Shown: positions 1 to 7,080, counted from the first letter of the stretch. The stretch is 19,032 nt of DNA from Acetobacteraceae bacterium (GCA_025356735.1 JANXRT010000322.1:1-19032); one strand, 5' to 3'. Made by a program: numbers and translations. The notes: generated by a model from the letters alone, not told the origin.

Positions 1-1191
1 AAGCGGGGCCCTGGTCTCGACCGTGGCATGACGCCCGTCCGCGCGCCGGACCGTGACGCGGGCCCAGCCCTTGGCGGCATCGGCGACAGGCCGCCCAGCG
101 ATCCGCGCGGCCAACGCCAGCACCGCCGGATCGTCGGTGGCCGAGACCTCGCCGATGCCGACGCGGCCATGGACCAGCGCCAGCGCGACCAGGAACGGCA
201 GCGCGAACTGAGCCTCGACGATCTGGCGTGGTTTCCGTTTGTGCCCGGCGTTTTCGAAGTTGTCGGTATGGGCGGCGGGATCGGTCGCGATCTCCACGGC
301 GGCGATGTCCGTGCCATCGGCCAGGCCGAGTTGCTGGTGGAGGGTGATCGCCGCGTCCAGCGTGGCGTGCAGCGGCCGGCCGCAGGGATACGGCTTGAAG
401 CTGATCTCCTCGCCACGGAAGCGAGTGCCCAGCTGATCGGTCAGGCGGGCCGCGTCGTATCCGTTCGGCTGGTACAATTCGAAAAAGCCGAATTTGCCCA
501 GGAAGACATGCTCCGCTCCCGTGAAATCCTCGGCTGCCAATTCCGCCGCGAACACCGCGCTGCCGGCCGCCTGCCCGGCCTGCAGGCGCTTGGTCAAGGC
601 GCCGTCGACGATGCACTGGCGGTTGCCGGCGGCATGGCTGTAGGCGATACCCAGCGCATGCTCCATCTGGCCGGGCGACAGGCCGAGCAGCTTTCCCGCC
701 GCCGCCGTGGCACCGAACACGCCGATCGCCGCGGTGCGGTGCCAGCCCCGATCCAGGGTCGCGGCCAGCGCGATGCGGCACGACACGTCAAGGCCGAGCG
801 CCACCGCCAGCATCAGGTCACGCCCCGAAACCCCGCCCAGCCGGTCGGCCATGGCGAGGCTCGCCGCCAGCACCGACACCCCTGGATGTATCGAGCCGCC
901 GTGATCGAGCGTGTCGTCGAAATCCAGCGCGTGGCCCATGCTGGCATTGAGCAGCGCGGCCTGCGGCGCCGGCATGCGCCCACCCAGCACGACCCGGCTT
1001 TCGCCCGTTCCGCCCCACCTTCCCAGCACCCGGGCAACCTCGGAAATACCCGGTGAGCCGGAGCCGCCCAGCATGCAGCCGAAGGTGTCGAGGATGTCGT
1101 GCCGGGTCGCGTCCCGCGTGGTGGCCGGCAGGTCCTCGAACCCGGTGCGGCAGACGTGCTCGGCCAAGGCGCGGGCCGGATCGGCAACCAT
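1..1191 (-). CDS. MmgE/PrpD family protein (2-methylcitrate dehydratase-like), 3' end outside window
   Basis: The frame is open from an ATG at 1191 to the left edge, giving 397 residues of a family usually about 450-480 long, so the C-terminus is missing. Translation by eye shows MmgE/PrpD hallmarks: GHALDFDDT at residues 86-94, IHPG at 101-104, KRLQAGQAAG at 201-210 and KPYPCGRPLH at 266-275. A Shine-Dalgarno-like GGGAG lies about 9 bases before the ATG. Family members include 2-methylcitrate dehydratase, cis-aconitate decarboxylase and iminodisuccinate epimerase, acting on small di- and tricarboxylic acids in the cytoplasm. No prpB, prpC or other methylcitrate-cycle gene is in the window, so the substrate cannot be named. 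The divergent neighbour is the small unknown gene at 1249. Family assignment is secure; exact reaction is not. Confidence 0.9.
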   Translation of the reverse strand, partial: MVADPARALAEHVCRTGFEDLPATTRDATRHDILDTFGCMLGGSGSPGISEVARVLGRWGGTGESRVVLGGRMPAPQAALLNASMGHALDFDDTLDHGGSIHPGVSVLAASLAMADRLGGVSGRDLMLAVALGLDVSCRIALAATLDRGWHRTAAIGVFGATAAAGKLLGLSPGQMEHALGIAYSHAAGNRQCIVDGALTKRLQAGQAAGSAVFAAELAAEDFTGAEHVFLGKFGFFELYQPNGYDAARLTDQLGTRFRGEEISFKPYPCGRPLHATLDAAITLHQQLGLADGTDIAAVEIATDPAAHTDNFENAGHKRKPRQIVEAQFALPFLVALALVHGRVGIGEVSATDDPAVLALAARIAGRPVADAAKGWARVTVRRADGRHATVETRAPL

Positions 1192-1248
1192 GGGCAATCT
1201 CCCGACTTGTTCCGCTGCTGCGGCTTCCAATCCAATCATGAGGCATAC

Positions 1249-1563
1249 ATGACGGCGGACAAGCACCATTTCGACGCGCTCATCGCGACCGCGAAGCTGG
1301 AACTCGACCGCGCCCATCGCGGCGCGCTCAGCGTAGAGGCCGGGGAAATCCGGCGCGGGCTGGAGCTTGCCCTGACGGCGCTGCGCGAGGCGACCGCCGA
1401 AGCGGCGGACACCAAGGAAGCGGCTGCACCGGAGCCGACGACTCTGACCGAATTGCAGGCAACGTTGACCACCGCCCTGGCCGAGCTGGATGGCGGCCAG
1501 CTTTCCGGGATGGAGGCGAATATCGAGGCGGCGCGTCACCGCCTCGATGCAGCGACATCCTGA
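1249..1563 (+). CDS. Small acidic helical protein of unknown function (104 aa)
   Basis: I do not recognise this gene. The ATG at 1249 has GAGG five bases upstream and starts a 104-residue protein rich in Ala, Glu and Leu, with short His-rich segment DKHH near the N-terminus. Residues 10-55 and 66-100 look like two amphipathic helices separated by a Pro/Thr linker (EAAAPEPTT), with no signal peptide or membrane segment. It is divergent from the MmgE/PrpD gene, with 57 bp between the starts, and its stop is only 3 bp from the convergent stop of the DUF5666-like gene (TGA-GGG-TCA). The coding-like third-position GC and proper RBS argue that it is real. A longer version of the frame reaches back over the MmgE/PrpD gene but has no support. 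A helical-hairpin partner protein is a guess only. Confidence 0.6.
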   Translation: MTADKHHFDALIATAKLELDRAHRGALSVEAGEIRRGLELALTALREATAEAADTKEAAAPEPTTLTELQATLTTALAELDGGQLSGMEANIEAARHRLDAATS

Positions 1564-1566
1564 GGG

Positions 1567-2265
1567 TCACATCGGCGGCACGACGCTGCCACGGCCGACC
1601 GCGACGGCGGCGGCGCCAAGGCTGCCATCCTCCGCACGGCGCGCGAACACCACCACGACGGCGCCGGGAACCAGCAGGCTGCGGTCGGCCGGCTCGAACG
1701 TCACCACCGGCACGTCGTCGGGCACCACGATCTTCCGCTCGCCGGCGCCGTAGTTCACCGTGATGATGCGGCCGGCGGTCGTCACCAGCGAGCCGACCGT
1801 GCCGTTGGTCATGCGGCTCTCCGGCGTCAGGTCCCAGGGTCCGTCGAGCGGGTTGTTGCGCGCACCGGACGGCACCACCGTCACTTCCAAGGCGCGCGCC
1901 GAGCCATCGTCGTTCGGCACCGAGGCGACGCCGACACTGCTGCCGGGCTTGAGGTCGGCCTCGGTCGCCGCGATCACCGCGAGCACCGTCACCGGGTTGG
2001 CGAGCTTGACCTGCACGCTCTGCCCGGCGCGGTCGCGGACTTCCAGCATGTCGCCGGAAAGCTGTTCCACGCTGCCACGGACCCGCGTCGGCGTCAGCGC
2101 CGCCGGCGACTGGATGGCCCCAGCTTGGGGCGTCGCAGCTTGGGACGTCCCAGCCTGGGAAGTAGCAGCTGGCGGAGCAACGGTCGGGGCCACCGTCTGG
2201 GCGACCGCAGCGGCGACGTGCAGCGTCAGGCCGGCGGCGACAGAAGCGGCGAGTGTCTTGCGCAT
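1567..2265 (-). CDS. Exported DUF5666-like protein
   Basis: This 232-residue protein begins with a classical signal peptide (MRKTLAASVAAGLTLHVAAAVA, split here as residues 1-22) with likely cleavage AVA|QT. A low-complexity linker follows at 25-58, containing three pentapeptides TSQAG, TSQAA and TPQAG. The folded part from about residue 60 has two small beta-rich halves: RVRGSVEQLSGDMLEVRDR with LKPGSSVGVAS, and GTVGSLVTTAGRIITVNYG with IVVPDDVPVVTFEP and LLVPGAVVVVF. This pattern of OB-like repeats is that of DUF5666-type periplasmic proteins, which are often mislabelled as metal ABC transporter permeases; no membrane permease segments are present. The role is unknown. GGAA lies about 9 bases before the ATG. 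It diverges from the first GST gene across a 70-bp gap that carries the 11-bp triple repeat. Confidence 0.75.
   Translation of the reverse strand: MRKTLAASVAAGLTLHVAAAVAQTVAPTVAPPAATSQAGTSQAATPQAGAIQSPAALTPTRVRGSVEQLSGDMLEVRDRAGQSVQVKLANPVTVLAVIAATEADLKPGSSVGVASVPNDDGSARALEVTVVPSGARNNPLDGPWDLTPESRMTNGTVGSLVTTAGRIITVNYGAGERKIVVPDDVPVVTFEPADRSLLVPGAVVVVFARRAEDGSLGAAAVAVGRGSVVPPM
2121..2165. repeat. Three 15-bp tandem repeats inside the DUF5666-like gene
   Basis: Three adjacent 15-base units begin at 2121, 2136 and 2151, each starting CAGC(T/C)TGGG. Units 1 and 2 differ at two bases, and unit 3 has diverged more. Read on the minus strand they encode three pentapeptides (TSQAG, TSQAA, TPQAG) in the linker after the signal peptide. 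The reading frame is kept, so unit gain or loss would only change linker length. Confidence 0.85.
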
Positions 2266-2289
2266 GAAGGCGTGTTCCTGTTCTGCTAT

Positions 2290-2322
2290 CGGTTATTGGG
2301 CGGTTATTGGGCGGTTATTGGG
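2290..2322. repeat. Three perfect 11-bp direct repeats in a divergent promoter gap
   Basis: The unit CGGTTATTGGG occurs three times head to tail without a mismatch, at 2290-2300, 2301-2311 and 2312-2322. The array lies between the divergent starts of the DUF5666-like gene (2265) and the GST gene (2336), ending 13 bases before the GST start codon and just before its GGGAG ribosome-binding site. The 11-bp period is close to one DNA helical turn, so all units would face the same side of the helix. It is AT-richer than its surroundings. Operator, iteron-like protein site or slippage-prone repeat are all possible. Confidence 0.9.
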
Positions 2323-2335
2323 GGCGGGAGCGGCG

Positions 2336-2971
2336 ATGTCCGGGTTGCAGATCTACGGCGTGCCGATCTCGCGATCGATCAGCAATATCTGGGCCTGTCT
2401 GGAACTCGGCTTCCCTTACGAGAATGTCCCGATCGGCTGGGACGACAATTCGATATATTCGGATACGTTCCGCGCCATTAATCCCAACGCCCGCGTTCCG
2501 GCGATGCGGGACGGCGATTTCGTGCTGTGGGAATCGCTGGCGATCAACCTCTATCTCGTCCGCAAGCATGGCGGCCCGATGGCGGCGACCGACCTCGCGC
2601 AAGAGGCGCTAGCCTGGCAGTGGACCCTGTGGGCGGCGGTGCACCTCGAACGGCCGCTGATGCGCTGGGCCTTCCACCGGTTCATCCTCGACGAGGCCGA
2701 GCGCGATCCAAAGGCGGCGGAAGCCGGGATGGCAGAGGCGATGCCGCTGCTCGCGGTCCTGGACTCCGAACTCGGCCGCCGTCCCTTCCTCGCCGGCGAT
2801 CGCTTCACGGTGGCCGACCTCAATGTCGGCTGCGCCATGTTTCGCGCCCACCACCATCTCGATACTCCGGACAAGCCCAACCTGGCGCGTTGGCTGCGCG
2901 CGGTGTTCACCCGACCGGCGGCGGAACGGGCCTGGGCGATCCGCGTCGCCGAGGCCGCGCGGCTGGCCTAG
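2336..2971 (+). CDS. Glutathione S-transferase family protein (211 aa)
   Basis: The protein has the cytosolic GST layout. An N-terminal thioredoxin-fold domain (about 1-78) includes the cis-Pro loop ARVPAM (residues 52-57) and the glutathione gamma-Glu contact WESLAI (65-70). A C-terminal all-helical domain follows with the N-capping box GDRFTVADLN. Ser12, Ser14 and Ser16 near the N-terminus are candidates for the thiol-activating residue. Full length (211) fits the family. The ATG at 2336 is preceded by GGGAG five bases upstream; the frame extends upstream without support. The gene converges on the flavodoxin-like gene, their stops sharing CTAG. A role in conjugating or reducing an electrophile with glutathione is known for the family; the substrate is not predictable. 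Confidence 0.85.
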   Translation: MSGLQIYGVPISRSISNIWACLELGFPYENVPIGWDDNSIYSDTFRAINPNARVPAMRDGDFVLWESLAINLYLVRKHGGPMAATDLAQEALAWQWTLWAAVHLERPLMRWAFHRFILDEAERDPKAAEAGMAEAMPLLAVLDSELGRRPFLAGDRFTVADLNVGCAMFRAHHHLDTPDKPNLARWLRAVFTRPAAERAWAIRVAEAARLA

Positions 2972-3471
2972 AAGATGCCCATTGCCAAGCCGGCCGCGAA
3001 TGTCCTTCCCAGCTCCTCGCAACGCTGAAGCGCTTCCGGTGCGATGGTCTTCATAGCCAGGATCGCCTCGGGCGCCTGCGCGTTGGTGTGCACGATCATC
3101 GGCTCCGCCACCTGGCGCAGCCGCCAGCCGGTGGCGATGCGCGCGATTTGGCGCACCGCGTTGTGGCCGTCGCTGCCGGCGCAGACCAGGGTCAGGAATG
3201 GCCGGCCGTTGATGCGGTCCAGGACCGGATAGTAGCTGCGGTCGAAGAAATCCTTCATCACCCCGGCGATGGCGGCAAGGTTCTCCGGGCAGGCGAAGAT
3301 GTAGCCGTCCGCCGCCAGCATGTCCCGCGGCCCGGCCGCCTGCGCCGTGACGAGCTCGACGGCGACCTCGCCATCCGACCGGGCTTCCGATTGGGCCCCG
3401 CGCGCTGCCGCCCGCGCCATCTGCCCGGTGCCGCCGGTATGGGAATGGTATACGATCAGCAACGACTTCAT
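2968..3471 (-). CDS. Flavodoxin-like NAD(P)H-dependent oxidoreductase (167 aa)
   Basis: The protein opens with a beta strand and a phosphate-binding loop typical of flavodoxin-like FMN proteins (LLIVYHSHTGGTGQMA, residues 4-19). It continues with the second FMN-contact region (ADGYIFACPENLAAIAG, about 54-70) and a KDFFDRSYY helix. These features match the NADPH-dependent FMN reductase / flavodoxin fold, here expected to bind FMN and reduce small molecules such as quinones in the cytoplasm. The 167-residue length is normal for the compact subgroup. Its stop TAG lies in the palindrome CTAG shared with the first GST's stop, a 4-bp convergent overlap. Its start is only 20 bp from the divergent start of the second GST. 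No strong ribosome-binding site is visible, but the ATG fits the fold exactly. Confidence 0.8.
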   Translation of the reverse strand: MKSLLIVYHSHTGGTGQMARAAARGAQSEARSDGEVAVELVTAQAAGPRDMLAADGYIFACPENLAAIAGVMKDFFDRSYYPVLDRINGRPFLTLVCAGSDGHNAVRQIARIATGWRLRQVAEPMIVHTNAQAPEAILAMKTIAPEALQRCEELGRTFAAGLAMGIF

Positions 3472-3491
3472 TCCCGCACCCAGGATGTTCC

Positions 3492-4103
3492 ATGAAACTA
3501 TATGGCGCCCCGAACCCGGCCCCCAACCCGCGCCGGGTCCGCATCTTCCTGGCCGAAAAGGGGATAGACCTGCCCGAGACGCCGGTCAGCCTGATGCGGC
3601 GCGAGCACAAGTCGCCCGAGCACCGCGCCCGCAACTCGCTGGGCCAGGTGCCGGTCCTGGAACTCGACGACGGCACCATGATCTCGGAGACAGTGGCGAT
3701 CTGCCGCTACTTCGAGGAAACTTTCCCCGATCCGCCGCTGTTCGGCACCGGCGCGGTCGAGCGCGCGCTGGTCGAGATGTGGGTGCGCCGCGTCGAGTTC
3801 GTGGTGATGACGCCGGTGCACAACTTCTGGCGCCACGCCCATCCCCGCACCGCGGCGCTGCTGACCCAGTTCAAGGCGTTCGGCGAGTCCAACCGCGCGA
3901 TCCACGCCGAGGCGCTCGCCTGGCTCGACGGCGAGCTGGCCAGCAGGACGTTCCTGGCCGGCGAGGCCTTCACCATCGCCGACATCTGCGCGCTGACCAC
4001 GATCGACTTTTCAAAGTGGATCGGCCTGGAGATGCCGGCCGGACTTACCGCCCTGCAAGACTGGCACACAGGAGTTTCCGCCCGTGCCAGCGCCAGCGCC
4101 TAG
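3492..4103 (+). CDS. Glutathione S-transferase family protein (203 aa)
   Basis: A second GST-fold protein, clearly different from the one at 2336. The N-terminal thioredoxin-like domain reads MKLYGAPNPAPNPRRVR then FLAEKGI, followed by the cis-Pro loop GQVPVLEL (51-58), the ISETVAICRY glutathione contact (64-73) and a helical C-terminal domain with the capping box GEAFTIADI. The usual catalytic Ser, Cys or Tyr just after strand 1 is not obvious: residues 5-14 are Gly, Ala, Pro, Asn and Arg only. Such proteins may use glutathione in a non-classical way or act as reductases or lyases. AGGA lies about 7 bases before the ATG. It is divergent from the flavodoxin-like gene, and downstream is a 90-bp palindromic element. 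Confidence 0.85.
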   Translation: MKLYGAPNPAPNPRRVRIFLAEKGIDLPETPVSLMRREHKSPEHRARNSLGQVPVLELDDGTMISETVAICRYFEETFPDPPLFGTGAVERALVEMWVRRVEFVVMTPVHNFWRHAHPRTAALLTQFKAFGESNRAIHAEALAWLDGELASRTFLAGEAFTIADICALTTIDFSKWIGLEMPAGLTALQDWHTGVSARASASA

Positions 4104-4106
4104 ATG

Positions 4107-4196
4107 GTAGGGTGGGCGAGCTCTTGCGCTACCCACCGTCCCATGCCCACGCGCACCCCGAAGGTGATGGGTAGCGCAAGCGCTCACCCCTCCTAC
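4107..4196. repeat. Long imperfect inverted repeat between convergent genes
   Basis: Arms of 28 bases at 4107-4134 and 4169-4196 are reverse complements at 24 of 28 positions (GTAGG...TTGCGCTACCC paired with GGGTAGCGCAA...CCTAC), around a 34-base centre. The left arm also contains its own hairpin, GGTGGG at 4111-4116 with CCCACC at 4132-4137. The element sits between the convergent ends of the second GST (4103) and opgH (4207) and could terminate both transcripts. There is no clear U-run. The GTAGGGTGGG...CCCACC style resembles dispersed intergenic repeats seen in many Proteobacteria. Confidence 0.7.
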
Positions 4197-4206
4197 GCTG
4201 CCTTGT

Positions 4207-6096
4207 TTAATCGCCCACATCACCCGACAAAGCAGCGATCGGGGCGGTCCAGTTACGACGCGGCGCGTTCAGCATCTGGCTCGGCATGACGCCGTAGGTT
4301 TCGCGCGGCAATGCCGTGGCCAGCCTTGGTTCCTGGCGCGCCATCGCGGCGGCCTCGACCTCGCGGGCGAGCCGCGCGAACTCGGCCGGCGGCCGCGTCT
4401 CCTCCGGGGTCGCGAACAGCCCCGCCGCCTTGATCCGCAGGCCGACGCCGGGCTGGCTGGTGAACACGGTGGTCGGCAGCACCAGAACCAGGCCGGCGAG
4501 CAGCGGCAGCCACCCCATGTTCAGGCCGCTGCCGAGCAGGATGGCGCCGGTTCCGGCCAGCGCGGGCAAACCGAGCCTTGCCGCCGCCTCGCCCCAACCG
4601 ACGCCGCGATCCTCGCGGCTCTGGGCATCCCATCGCACCACGCGGCCCGAGAAGGTGTTCCACAGGAAGGCGATGTAGCAGCACAGCGTCGGCGGCCCGA
4701 CCAGCATGCCGAGGATCTGCTCGGCCAGGGCGCCGGCCAGCAGGCGCGGCGTGCCGCCGAAATCGCGTCGCAGCTCACGGTTCGCCAGCGTCCAGCCGAT
4801 CGCCAGCAGCTTCGGCGCGAACAGCAGGCTGAACACCGCCCACAGCATGGCGTCCGACCAGGCGGCCTGGGTCGGGTCCATCGGCGCGCCCCGCGAGCCG
4901 AGCGCCACGGCGGCGGCAAGGAACAGGACGAACAGCGGCGCCGACAGGTAATGAAGGATGCCGACGCCGAGATGCAGCACCGAGGCCAGCCGCAGCCCCT
5001 CGGCGCGCAACACCTTGATGTGCTGCATGTTGCCCTGGCACCACCGGCGGTCGCGCGCCAGGTGATCGACCAGGTTGGTCGGCGTCTGCTCGAACGAGCC
5101 GGCGATCCCGGGCGCCAGCCAGACCTCCCAGCCGGCGCGCAGCATCAGCGCCGCCTCGACCGTGTCGTGGCACAGGATGTCGCCGCCGAGCGGGGCGCGG
5201 CCCGGCAGCTCGGGCAGGCCGCAATGGCGCATGAACGGATCGATCCGGATGATCGCGTTGTGGCCCCACCAGCTGCCATGCGCGCCCTGCCAGAACGACT
5301 GGCCCTGGGCCAGCAGCGGGCCATAGAGCCGGGCGGAAAACTGCTGGAACCGGGCGAACAGCGTGTCCTTGCCGACCGGGTAGCACATCGTCTGCACGAT
5401 GCCGGCGCGCGGGTTGGCCTCCATCAGCCCGATCATGTGGGCGATCGATTGGCCGACCATCAGGCTGTCGGCGTCGAGCACGACCATGAAGTCGTAGCCG
5501 GAACCCCAGCGCACGCAGAACTCCTCGACGTTGCCGGCCTTGCGGCGGATGTTGTTTTCCCGGTGGCGATAATGGATCTCGCGGCCGTCGGAACCCGCGC
5601 ACGGCACGCCCTCCGCCGCCAGGACGCGCGACACCAGCCCGGCATGTTGCAGCGCCTCGGCCTGGACGGTGGCCGGGCTGCGGGTGTCGCTCAGGACAAA
5701 GATATCGACGTCGCCGATGCCGCCACGCGGCAGCGAGGCGCGCATCGTGGCGACCGCGGCGAACACCGAAACCGGGTCTTCCTCATAGACGGGGACAAGC
5801 ACCGCCGTTCGCGCGCGGCCCGACAGGACAGGCGGCGACAACCCGCGGACCGGGCCGAACCAGCCGGCCACCGCCACCAGCGCGCCAAGCAGCGGAACCC
5901 ACGAGGTCAGCGCGAGCGCGGCCGCGTTGGCGGTCGCCAGCCCCACGAACAGGATACCGAGGATGCCGGGCGATGGCACCGACATCGCGGAGGCCAAGGC
6001 CACAAACGCGGTGAAGGCCGCCACCGGCACAAGATGGCTGGCGTGGCGGAACCAAAGCGGCGCGCCGCGCGGGTGGGAAGAGGAATGCGTAGTCAT
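4207..6096 (-). CDS. opgH: Glucans biosynthesis glucosyltransferase OpgH/MdoH (629 aa)
   Basis: An inner-membrane family 2 glycosyltransferase that polymerises UDP-glucose into the backbone of osmoregulated periplasmic glucans. Two or three membrane segments (about 21-80) precede the cytoplasmic catalytic domain: VPVYEEDP (101-108), VLDADS with the DxD motif (206-211), CHDTVEA (309-315) and RDRRWCQGN (348-356, the QxxRW-type motif). Four or more membrane segments follow at about 374-400, 416-438, 452-482 and 506-546. It is shorter than the 847-residue E. coli enzyme, mainly at the N-terminus. The ATG at 6096 is chosen for GGAG five bases upstream; a GTG at 6222 is in frame but would add an unlikely N-terminus. 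No opgG partner lies beside it. Convergent with the second GST. Confidence 0.93.
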   Translation of the reverse strand: MTTHSSSHPRGAPLWFRHASHLVPVAAFTAFVALASAMSVPSPGILGILFVGLATANAAALALTSWVPLLGALVAVAGWFGPVRGLSPPVLSGRARTAVLVPVYEEDPVSVFAAVATMRASLPRGGIGDVDIFVLSDTRSPATVQAEALQHAGLVSRVLAAEGVPCAGSDGREIHYRHRENNIRRKAGNVEEFCVRWGSGYDFMVVLDADSLMVGQSIAHMIGLMEANPRAGIVQTMCYPVGKDTLFARFQQFSARLYGPLLAQGQSFWQGAHGSWWGHNAIIRIDPFMRHCGLPELPGRAPLGGDILCHDTVEAALMLRAGWEVWLAPGIAGSFEQTPTNLVDHLARDRRWCQGNMQHIKVLRAEGLRLASVLHLGVGILHYLSAPLFVLFLAAAVALGSRGAPMDPTQAAWSDAMLWAVFSLLFAPKLLAIGWTLANRELRRDFGGTPRLLAGALAEQILGMLVGPPTLCCYIAFLWNTFSGRVVRWDAQSREDRGVGWGEAAARLGLPALAGTGAILLGSGLNMGWLPLLAGLVLVLPTTVFTSQPGVGLRIKAAGLFATPEETRPPAEFARLAREVEAAAMARQEPRLATALPRETYGVMPSQMLNAPRRNWTAPIAALSGDVGD

Positions 6097-6246
6097 GTCG
6101 GCTCCGGGAACTAGGGCTGAGCACGGGATATCGCGTGCGATTGCGCCGGGAGCGCGCCCCATTTGTGGCAACATCTTGCGTCGAGAGAATTCGCCGACGG
6201 CGGCTGAATACCCCAGGGGCACCCAAACACCTAAAGCGCGGCAGCG

Positions 6247-6262
6247 TGTCCGGTATCGGACA
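6247..6262. promoter_or_regulatory. 16-bp palindrome TGTCCG-N4-CGGACA upstream of opgH
   Basis: Six-base perfect half sites TGTCCG (6247-6252) and CGGACA (6257-6262) flank GTAT. It lies in the 240-bp gap between the end of livF and the start of opgH, about 150 bp upstream of the opgH ATG. Size and symmetry suit a dimeric repressor such as a TetR-type protein. No regulator gene is nearby, and a chance palindrome is possible. Nothing else convincing was seen in the gap apart from the weak hairpin at 6290. Confidence 0.35.
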
Positions 6263-6289
6263 ACTTAAATTGCGCCGCCACCAACAGGA

Positions 6290-6306
6290 TCAACGGGCAG
6301 CGTTGA
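6290..6306 (-). terminator. Weak hairpin downstream of livF
   Basis: TCAACG (6290-6295) and CGTTGA (6301-6306) form a six-base stem with a five-base loop about 30 bases beyond the livF stop on the minus strand. No T-run follows, so it would be a poor intrinsic terminator; it may only stabilise the 3' end of the liv transcript. Confidence 0.25.
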
Positions 6307-6336
6307 AGCCGCCGAACTATTCCGGTTACCTCGCGC

Positions 6337-7080
6337 TCAGGTGACGTGGCCACCCAGGTAGGTGGCGTGAAGGATATCGCTGCCGAGCAGGTCGGCGGCC
6401 GGCGCCTCGTGCACCACCCGTCCGGTTTCCATCAGGTAGCAGGTGTCGGCCCGCGCCAACGCCTTCTCGACCAGCTGCTCGACCAGCAGGATGGCGACGC
6501 CGTCGCGGCAAAGCGAGGCCGCGACATCCAGGATGCGGTCGACCACCAGCGGCGCCAGGCCACCCGACGGCTCGTCCAGCACCAGCAGCCTCGGTTGCGC
6601 GATGATGCCCTGCGCCACCGCGAGGATCTGCTGCTGGCCTCCGCTGAGGCGCGACGCGGGCTGCCGCCGCCGCTCCGCCATCTCGGGAAACAGCGCGTAG
6701 ATGCCGTCCAGCCGCGCCCGGTCGCCGCGCGGCGTGCGGGCATAGGTGCCGATCAGCAGGTTGTCCTCGACCGACAGCGGCCCGAACACGCGATGGCCCT
6801 CCAGCACCTGGACCAGGCCGGCTCGGACGATGTCGCGCGGGCTGGACTGGGTGATGTCCTGGCCGGCGAAGCGCACCCGCCCGGCGCGCTTGCCGATCAG
6901 GCCGGACATCGCATGCAGGGTCGTGCTCTTGCCGGCGCCGTTGCGCCCGAGCAGGGTCACGAACTCGCCGGCGCGTACCCGCAGCGCCGCGCCGTGCACC
7001 ACCACGGCGCGGCCATAGGCGACGTGCAGGTCCTCGATCTCCAGCAGCGTCTCGCGCGGGGCAGGCGGAAAGGCGTTCAT
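6337..7080 (-). CDS. livF: Branched-chain amino acid-type ABC transporter ATPase LivF
   Basis: This 247-residue ATPase of the HAAT (branched-chain amino acid/amide) importer family shows Walker A GRNGAGKS (45-52), canonical signature LSGGQQQ (145-151) and Walker B LLVLDE (165-170). The LivF-typical LVEQ stands where most ABC ATPases have the switch histidine. The long form LHVAYGRAVVVHG at the N-terminus and the C-terminal HATYLGG are LivF-like. The ATG at 7080 overlaps the stop of livMG by ATGA, implying translational coupling. It is the last gene of the livK-livH-livMG-livF operon. With the LivG half of the fused protein it should form the ATPase heterodimer at the cytoplasmic face. Its intact signature completes one good ATP site with LivG's Walker A. 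Confidence 0.95.
   Translation of the reverse strand: MNAFPPAPRETLLEIEDLHVAYGRAVVVHGAALRVRAGEFVTLLGRNGAGKSTTLHAMSGLIGKRAGRVRFAGQDITQSSPRDIVRAGLVQVLEGHRVFGPLSVEDNLLIGTYARTPRGDRARLDGIYALFPEMAERRRQPASRLSGGQQQILAVAQGIIAQPRLLVLDEPSGGLAPLVVDRILDVAASLCRDGVAILLVEQLVEKALARADTCYLMETGRVVHEAPAADLLGSDILHATYLGGHVT

Noticed and set aside
28..1056. 342-codon open frame on the + strand at the left edge
   Set aside because: Antisense to the MmgE/PrpD coding region, whose translation carries family motifs throughout.
1760..2335. Long N-terminal extension of the first GST
   Set aside because: It is antisense to the DUF5666-like gene and carries no domain; ATG 2336 starts the GST fold exactly and has GGGAG upstream.
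6097..6222. 42-residue N-terminal extension of OpgH from GTG 6222
   Set aside because: The ATG at 6096 has GGAG at ideal spacing; the extension has no membrane segment or family similarity.
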